The notes under the pieces are model-generated. The model made no database searches. It saw only the letters and a program-made list of their open reading frames with translations, and had not been told where the DNA came from. From JBJXGC01 sp046154545 (GTDB taxonomy: Bacteria > Chloroflexota > Dehalococcoidia > Tepidiformales > Tepidiformaceae), in NCBI GenBank assembly GCA_046154545.1, contig JBJXGC010000132.1:1-18268 (forward strand): a stretch of 18,268 bases of DNA. Direction: 5' to 3'. Position numbers and translations under genes: made by a program. This document shows, piece after piece, positions 14,038 to 18,268 of the stretch (position 1 is the stretch's first letter; each line of letters opens with the position of its first letter).

Positions 14038-16090
14038 CGACGGGGACGACCTCGGGCTCACCCTGCTCGAACGCGGCTTCTCGTTGGCGCAATTCGGCCT
14101 CGACCTCGCGGCGTGAGCGTGTGTAAGGGCGTCCGGCCTGGACGAGGCGGCTTATAAGTGACGTGGCACGTTCCCGGTCGGGCGAGGGCGGCGGGACCCG
14201 GAGCCAGGCCGGCGGCTGGCGGTCACCGCGCACCGTGAGCTGCGCGTAGGCCTGCCAGCGCGGGAGCTTCATGAGGGCGTCGCTGCTGAAGCCATCGTGG
14301 GCCGAACGCTTGGCCAGGGCGTGGGCTTCGTCGCGGTCGTTGAGCCGGAAGACCACCGTAGAGCCAACGTTGGCGAGCATGGCGTTGCGCAGGCTTTCTG
14401 GCTCCAGCTGGCCGAGCCGCTGGACGGCCGTGACCAGCGCGACGTTGAACTTCCGCGCCTGGTCGAGCAGTTCGCCGATAGTGTCATCCAGGAACGTCGC
14501 CCCTTCATCGAGGATAACGACATGTGCCGGGGCGCCGGGCCTACGCGAGAGCGTCGCCTGGCGGAGGATGACAAAGAGCAACGACCCAACGAGGCGAGCA
14601 CCACCCAGACCAAGGCCGGAGAGGTCGAAGAGCAGCGAGCGGCTCCTGTCCATGACGGTGCGGAAGTCGATGGTCGTCGACCGCTGGCCGAGGATGTTGC
14701 GCAGCCAGGCGGCCGCCGTAAGCCGCTGGAGCCGGGTAAGCGCCGGGACCAGCCGGTTGCGAGAGCGTTCAGAAGACGCGAGAAAGCGGGCGGTCTCGGC
14801 ATTGCGAAGCCGGGCGAGGACGCCATCGCGGTAGAATTCGTCTTCGAGCAGACGCATCCCTTCCAAAAGCGAGCCGCCCGTCTCCCGCATGGCGACCGAG
14901 ACGTGGCGAAGGGCTACGTCCATCACCGGCCCCCAGTGTGAGCGCGATGTCGTCCGTCGGAGGACTTCGACGAAGGCGTCGGCGCCGAGGAGGCCGTCCT
15001 GGACCTGGAAGGGGTTGATGCCGATGGGGTTGTCCGTGTCAGCAATACGGAGGATAGCCGTGCGTTCCTCGGCAGCTTCAGGGAGCGCCTTCGCGATTGT
15101 CTCGACGAGGCCGCCGTGAGGGTCGAAGACGCTGACCCCGGCACCGCTGAGGAGTGCTTCACGCGCGATCTGGGCGAGGAAGGTCGTCTTCCCCGTGCCG
15201 CTGGGTCCCACGACGAGAAGGTGGCGCATGAGGTCGGGTAGCGGGATGCGCACTTCGGCTGGCCGGCCGGAACCGGAACGGCCCTCGCCAAGAAGGAGTC
15301 CCGAGCGAGTTGGCGCAGAGGCGAGCCTTGGCACGGATGTGGCTGCGATCGCCGGGAAAGCGCCTGGCTTCTGAGGAGGATGGACGAGTTGAGCGACCTG
15401 GGCCGGCGAACACGGCTTTCCTGCGGGACGGACGGCGAACGCCCAGCGGGGATATTCACTTGCGGCTGTCTGCCGGAGGACGCTGAAGGTTGTGGCGCGG
15501 ACCCGGTTGGCGCCGGCGTGCTGGCCGAGGGCACCGAGCACCCGCCGACCATGAAGCACACACCGTCCGCGTGTCGGGCCGGAAACGATGAGCCGCCCGG
15601 CCAGCCAGAAACCGGGAACGGGTCGCTTCTCCCAGCGCACCATTGCCGGCCGCAGCATCCACTGAAGCAGCGTGTCCGTGCCCTGAACCGCCTCGACGAG
15701 GCCACCCGCGAGGTCGAGGGCCGGCTCGTCCGCCAGCTCGACCCAGCCATCCCAAGTGAGTTCCAACCGGGACTGCAGCGTCACGGCGGCCGGCTCGAAG
15801 GCGAGCGACTCGATGACGTCGACCTCGAGCCCGGGAAAATATGTCGGAAGCAGCGACCGCGTGAGCGCGACCGCAGACTTCGAGGTAAGGACGACCTGGT
15901 AGCAAACGCCCTGTTTTGTAGACAGCAGTTCAAGGGTGATCGGTGAATGCTTCCACCAGAGGTGGAAGCGCGAATGAGGAGTGATCTGCCAGAGGGCCAG
16001 GAGCCAGCGTTCGATGGCAACGGAGGGGTTTGGACAGACGGCCGGCAGGCGGAGGAGCAGGCGTGTTGGAGTTTTGTGTTCGTTCTTCAT
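14003..16090 (-). CDS. HerA/TrwB-like DNA-translocating ATPase (695 aa)
   Basis: I start at the ATG at 16088-16090; the longer frame to 16234 reads Cys-rich sequence with no protein-like pattern. Residues 1-280 form an uncharacterised domain without membrane spans. The motor follows: Walker A GPSGTGKT (295-302), a VFDPHGG strand (about 321-327) typical of TraD/HerA-like pumps, INPFQVQDG, Walker B VVILDEGA (524-531), and a sensor-like TAVQRLGQLEP. The C-terminus is acidic and Pro-rich (EPEVVPVDVSQDPFADAA), which could recruit the downstream partner. Related proteins act as type IV secretion coupling or plasmid DNA-processing ATPases. It differs from the 5127-6758 ATPase by lacking an N-terminal membrane anchor, so it may work in the cytoplasm. 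Promoter-like and repeat elements lie at 16181-16235. Confidence 0.85.
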   Translation of the reverse strand: MKNEHKTPTRLLLRLPAVCPNPSVAIERWLLALWQITPHSRFHLWWKHSPITLELLSTKQGVCYQVVLTSKSAVALTRSLLPTYFPGLEVDVIESLAFEPAAVTLQSRLELTWDGWVELADEPALDLAGGLVEAVQGTDTLLQWMLRPAMVRWEKRPVPGFWLAGRLIVSGPTRGRCVLHGRRVLGALGQHAGANRVRATTFSVLRQTAASEYPRWAFAVRPAGKPCSPAQVAQLVHPPQKPGAFPAIAATSVPRLASAPTRSGLLLGEGRSGSGRPAEVRIPLPDLMRHLLVVGPSGTGKTTFLAQIAREALLSGAGVSVFDPHGGLVETIAKALPEAAEERTAILRIADTDNPIGINPFQVQDGLLGADAFVEVLRRTTSRSHWGPVMDVALRHVSVAMRETGGSLLEGMRLLEDEFYRDGVLARLRNAETARFLASSERSRNRLVPALTRLQRLTAAAWLRNILGQRSTTIDFRTVMDRSRSLLFDLSGLGLGGARLVGSLLFVILRQATLSRRPGAPAHVVILDEGATFLDDTIGELLDQARKFNVALVTAVQRLGQLEPESLRNAMLANVGSTVVFRLNDRDEAHALAKRSAHDGFSSDALMKLPRWQAYAQLTVRGDRQPPAWLRVPPPSPDRERATSLISRLVQAGRPYTRSRREVEAELRQREAAFEQGEPEVVPVDVSQDPFADAA

Positions 16091-16180
16091 GGGCAAGGTG
16101 CATCGAAGTGGATGCACAGGGAAACGGGTGACAGTAAGGACGGCACCGAACCGGCGAACAGCCTCAGGACGCTGATTGAT

Positions 16181-16216
16181 CAGACAGGACCCGGGACAGT
16201 ACCCGCGACAGGAACC
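16181..16216. repeat. Three 12-bp imperfect tandem repeats upstream of the HerA-like gene
   Basis: Plus-strand units CAGACAGGACCC, GGGACAGTACCC and GCGACAGGAACC are contiguous, sharing GACAG and an A(C/A)CC end. They lie just downstream of the TATGATATACT element in the direction of transcription, a typical operator or leader position. Confidence 0.55.
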
Positions 16217-16224
16217 ATGTAAGC

Positions 16225-16235
16225 AGTATATCATA
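16225..16235 (-). promoter_or_regulatory. TATGATATACT element upstream of the HerA-like gene (copy 2)
   Basis: Exact second copy of the 11-mer at 11805-11815, same strand, about 135 bases ahead of the ATG at 16090. The sequence after it reads ATG followed by an 11-codon open frame and TGA, a possible leaderless micro-ORF. Confidence 0.45.
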
Positions 16236-16312
16236 TCGCGAAATCGACGAACGGTTCGAGATGACGAGTCCGATCACCATCGAGAAGGGCACGCAGCCCT
16301 GCGAGGATGCCC

Positions 16313-17338
16313 CTACGACGCGCGTTCCTGGGCGAGGTGGCCATCTACAGCAGCGTCCGCCGTACCTGGTCCAGAATCGCGTTTTCGCTGGCGGACTTCG
16401 TCGAGGATCCCCTCGAGGATGCTGAAGTAGTAAGCGCCCGGCCGGCGGACGGAACGTCGTCCCGTCCTCGCCCGCTCCTTGAGGAGGGCGTGAGCCCGCA
16501 TCGCGCAGACCATGAAGCCAGACTCATCCATGGCATGGACCTTCATCAGGCGCCGTGCGCGGGCCACATTGGCACGGAGGTCACCGACGTCGCCGATCGC
16601 CTCGCTGATCTCGAGGATGCCGGCTTCGAGGTAGCCGCTGTCACTCCCGAGTGGGGTCGCACCTTCGGTCACGTGCACGGGTTCTTTGGCGACTTTGAGC
16701 CGTTTGGCCAGGATCTCGGCGACGGAGGACGAACCACCGGCGGTGCGGACCGGTATCGGGTTTGCAGCTGGCAACCGCCTGGACGGAGGCCGCACCGAGT
16801 CAGGCGTATCAGACCCACCAGTCTCTATCAACGTTCTTGAAGAACTCGAAGTTGAGTATTCTTGTTCTTCGTCTTCTTTGAGGGCGGAAGAATCCTTCCG
16901 AGGCCCCTCGGAAGAAAACTTCCTACCCCCCTCGGAAGGATCCTTCCGAGGGGTGCTGCTCAGCCTCACCACCGCAGCGAGCAAGAGGCCGAAATCGTAA
17001 ACACTGGTCATCTGACCCTTCAGCGGGTCAGTGCGCTCTTCGACGCGCAGGAGCCCCTTCTTGCGCAAGGACGCCGCATAGGTGCGGACCTGGCGGCGGC
17101 TCACGTCCATCCGCGCGGCGATCGTGCCGAGGGAGGGATGGGGGTTGCCCCTGGACCACTTGTGCTGCAGGCAGAGGAGCATGAAGACGAGTTCGCCCGG
17201 GGTCACGTCAAGTTCAGCGTAGTGGTTGAGGACGAGGTTCGGGATCGAGGTGTGGCCGGCCTCGAGGACGGCGTCGCCGAAACGCACGACGATGCTGTAG
17301 TCCTGGGCGTCGTTGGTCTTGGGTTGGTCTGGGTCCAT
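16313..17338 (-). CDS. Winged-helix plasmid replication initiator candidate, RepA_N-like layout (341 aa)
   Basis: Residues about 30-110 form a winged helix of DnaD/HTH_36 kind: IPNLVLNHYAELDVTPGELVFMLLCL, then PSLGTIAARMDVSRRQVRTYAASLRKKGLLRVEER. Residues 128-160 are a charged linker built from 8-residue repeats (RKDPSEGG, RKFSSEGP, RKDSSALK), followed by a Ser/Pro spacer. The C-terminal domain (about 235-320) is helical and ends RPGAYYFSILEGILDEV, a pattern seen in plasmid initiators. Wing domain, repeat-bearing linker and helical C-domain match initiators whose origin lies inside their own gene. The promoter at 17387-17415 excludes the ATG at 17398; I use ATG 17338, with ATG 17362 possible, and neither has a clear SD. 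The tandem array upstream and the partition-like gene beyond support a replication role, which is inferred rather than shown. Confidence 0.72.
   Translation of the reverse strand: MDPDQPKTNDAQDYSIVVRFGDAVLEAGHTSIPNLVLNHYAELDVTPGELVFMLLCLQHKWSRGNPHPSLGTIAARMDVSRRQVRTYAASLRKKGLLRVEERTDPLKGQMTSVYDFGLLLAAVVRLSSTPRKDPSEGGRKFSSEGPRKDSSALKEDEEQEYSTSSSSRTLIETGGSDTPDSVRPPSRRLPAANPIPVRTAGGSSSVAEILAKRLKVAKEPVHVTEGATPLGSDSGYLEAGILEISEAIGDVGDLRANVARARRLMKVHAMDESGFMVCAMRAHALLKERARTGRRSVRRPGAYYFSILEGILDEVRQRKRDSGPGTADAAVDGHLAQERAS
16833..16880. other. AT-richer segment with dyads beside the iterons, possible unwinding region
   Basis: GTTCTTGAAGAAC (16833-16845) is a perfect 13-base dyad and AACTCGAAGTT (16843-16853) overlaps it. 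The segment is clearly richer in A+T than neighbouring coding DNA and touches the iteron block. It encodes the acidic-serine part of the initiator linker, so codon choice alone might explain it. Confidence 0.35.
16885..16956. repeat. Three 24-bp dyad-containing iterons inside the initiator gene
   Basis: Units begin at 16885, 16909 and 16933, each with CGGAAG, four bases, then CTTCCG (CTTCCT in the middle unit). Neighbouring units also form larger dyads: 16895-16914, and a perfect 26-bp palindrome at 16928-16953. CCTCGGAAG or its complement occurs four times. The block encodes three 8-residue linker repeats. This is a candidate initiator-binding origin. Confidence 0.75.
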
Positions 17339-17386
17339 ACTGGGTCGCCGTCGTTGCTGCATACGTGAAACGACGGGATGCTTTGA

Positions 17387-17415
17387 TCTAAACCACATTC
17401 GACAAAGGATGTCAA
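17387..17415 (-). promoter_or_regulatory. Promoter of the initiator gene
   Basis: On the minus strand a perfect -35 TTGACA (17410-17415) is followed after 17 bases by TTTAGA (17387-17392), a weaker -10. Transcription would begin near 17380. The 8-bp array abuts the -35 box, overlapping it by one base, so array-bound protein should affect this promoter. Confidence 0.6.
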
Positions 17416-17542
17416 CCTACTTCCCATTTTCCCATTTTCCCAAATGGCCTACTTCCCAAATTCCCTCTTTCCCAATTTCCTTCTTTCCCTACTTCCCATT
17501 TTCCCAAATGGCCAATTTCCCATTTTCCCTACTTCCCTACTT
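17415..17542. repeat. Sixteen contiguous 8-bp units with a 32-bp super-period
   Basis: From 17415 every eighth base begins a unit, mostly CCC followed by five T/A-rich bases (CCCATTTT four times, CCCTACTT three times, CCCAAATG twice). Every fourth unit (17415, 17447, 17479, 17511) has a disturbed CCC (ACC, GCC, CCT, GCC), so the array is four 32-bp blocks. It lies between the ribbon-helix-helix gene and the initiator promoter, and is much more AT-rich than its surroundings. Confidence 0.9.
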
Positions 17543-17629
17543 TTCTTATAGGACGACACGACGAGACGGCGAATTGCCGGTGCAATAGAAGCAACAGTGT
17601 GGACGTGATGATCGTCGACGCGCCGCCGG

Positions 17630-18178
17630 TCAGGAGAGGCGCTTGGTCCGGAGCATCTTGAGGACGAAGCTCTTCGCCGGGTCGTGGGCGTAGTCCTCAT
17701 AGAGGAAGTGGAGGGCGACCCGGGCGATGTCGTTCTTTGTCACGGACACCGTGAAGCGTCTGCGCAGTTCGAGCTTGAGGTCTTCGAGGCGGTCGAACTC
17801 CGGGTCAGTGAAGTTGAACGAGTCCTTGCGGAAAGGCCGCTCGTTGATGTCGAAGCGCGAGACCCGCTTCGTCTCCGGGGCGCTCAAGGGCTGCTCCGTC
17901 TTGGCTGCGGCGAAGGGGACGGATGAGGGCGTGGCTGCTGTCGGCCGGGCTGCCGGCTTCGCGCTGGGCTGGACAGCGCCGTTCACGCGGACGATCGGTT
18001 CGGGAGTACGTGCTGGCGTTGGTTCGACTGGCTTTATCGGTGGCGGCGGGAGGCGCTTCGGCTCCGGTGGCGGGATCGTTTCTTTCGGCGCCTGGGCGGC
18101 GAAAAGGCGCTGGTCGAGCCCGTCACTCGGCTTTGTGGCATCCGTCAGGCTTAGCCCGGCGAAGGGGTCATCACTCAT
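17630..18178 (-). CDS. Ribbon-helix-helix DNA-binding protein with Pro-rich N-terminal tail (182 aa), partition/repressor candidate
   Basis: The ATG at 18176-18178 follows GGAAGGAGGAGG and overlaps the TGA of the upstream gene by four bases. Residues 1-105 are Pro/Ala/Thr-rich with no fold (KETIPPPEPKRLPPPPIKP). The C-terminal part fits a ribbon-helix-helix domain: strand KDSFNF (118-123), helix 125-141 (DPEFDRLEDLKLELRRR), turn TVSVTK, helix 148-163 (KNDIARVALHFLYEDY), then a basic tail (KMLRTKRLS). Such proteins (CopG, ParG, omega) dimerise and insert the paired strand into the major groove; several act with a ParA ATPase, using a flexible N-tail to stimulate it. Gene order (unknown upstream gene, RHH, tandem array, initiator) fits partition plus autorepression. 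Family is inferred from secondary-structure pattern. Confidence 0.7.
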   Translation of the reverse strand: MSDDPFAGLSLTDATKPSDGLDQRLFAAQAPKETIPPPEPKRLPPPPIKPVEPTPARTPEPIVRVNGAVQPSAKPAARPTAATPSSVPFAAAKTEQPLSAPETKRVSRFDINERPFRKDSFNFTDPEFDRLEDLKLELRRRFTVSVTKNDIARVALHFLYEDYAHDPAKSFVLKMLRTKRLS

Positions 18179-18268
18179 GCTGCCTCCTCCTTCCCGGCGA
18201 GGTTGCGGCGACGGTCGGCGGCGACCTTCGCCATCACTTCGGCGCCAATGACGGTCTGCTTCTGGAGG
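18175..18268 (-). CDS. C-terminal end of a gene overlapping the ribbon-helix-helix gene, possibly ParA-like
   Basis: The minus-strand frame is open to the window edge and its last residues read VMAKVAADRRRNLAGKEEAA before TGA. The stop shares four bases (ATGA) with the start of the ribbon-helix-helix gene, so they are co-translated. Only 30 residues are visible: helical and basic, ending in an acidic EEAA whose codons supply the next gene's SD. Position suggests the partition ATPase that usually precedes a small RHH partner, but no ATPase motif lies inside the window. Confidence 0.55.
   Translation of the reverse strand, partial: LQKQTVIGAEVMAKVAADRRRNLAGKEEAA

Noticed and set aside
16286..16300. 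AGGGC/GCCCT hairpin after the initiator gene
   Set aside because: Only five base pairs with a five-base loop and no T-run; too weak to call a terminator.
17415..17542. CRISPR array
   Set aside because: The units are only 8 bp, contiguous and without spacers; no cas genes are present.
1..18268. tRNA or rRNA genes
   Set aside because: Reading both strands for T-loop-like GGTTCRA blocks paired with acceptor arms gave nothing convincing; a covariance search would be needed to exclude them fully.

Overview
The window is GC-rich bacterial DNA, densely coded, with many GTG/TTG starts, purine-rich Shine-Dalgarno (SD) sequences and 4-base stop/start overlaps. No rRNA, tRNA or CRISPR array is visible. 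Gene content (two replication-relaxation proteins, two conjugation-type ATPases, a plasmid-like initiator, a ribbon-helix-helix protein) indicates a plasmid or integrative element. The host could be Chloroflexota or a similar high-GC lineage, but the sequence does not settle this.

Left edge (1-1980): a GGDEF/EAL gene cut by the window start, a hairpin, and a 5'-truncated C-terminal fragment of a subtilisin-like protease. This looks like flanking or decayed DNA. Region 2050-3690 (minus): four small genes of unknown function, two with membrane segments, behind a candidate promoter at 3720-3749. Region 3800-8950 (minus): a tight operon reading zinc-ribbon mini-protein, secreted vWA-like protein, polytopic membrane protein, VirD4/TraG-type ATPase, replication-relaxation protein and an HTH-like protein, closed by a 14-bp hairpin. 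Region 9150-12900: a plus-strand OmpR-type winged-helix regulator with a possible Nudix-like C-terminal part, a convergent HExxH metallopeptidase, a HAD phosphatase and a scrap of RHS repeat. Region 12850-16240: a small helical protein (+), then a minus-strand HerA/TrwB-like ATPase followed by a second replication-relaxation protein.

The right edge (16300-18268) looks like the replication and maintenance core. An end-truncated gene overlaps a ribbon-helix-helix (RHH) gene by 4 bases. Then comes a strictly phased 8-bp tandem array of 16 units with a 32-bp super-period, abutting the -35 box of a good promoter. That promoter drives a winged-helix initiator gene whose low-complexity linker is encoded by three 24-bp dyad-containing iterons. 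The layout recalls replicons in which the origin lies inside the rep gene, and RHH partition proteins that bind short tandem repeats which serve as both operator and centromere. The array and the in-gene iterons are the strongest candidates for something undescribed.

Working model (inference): the RHH protein and its partner repress rep and partition the replicon through the array; the initiator acts at the in-gene iterons; the two ATPase/replication-relaxation pairs and the membrane operon handle DNA processing or transfer. No relaxase is visible, so mobilisation would need a gene outside the window.
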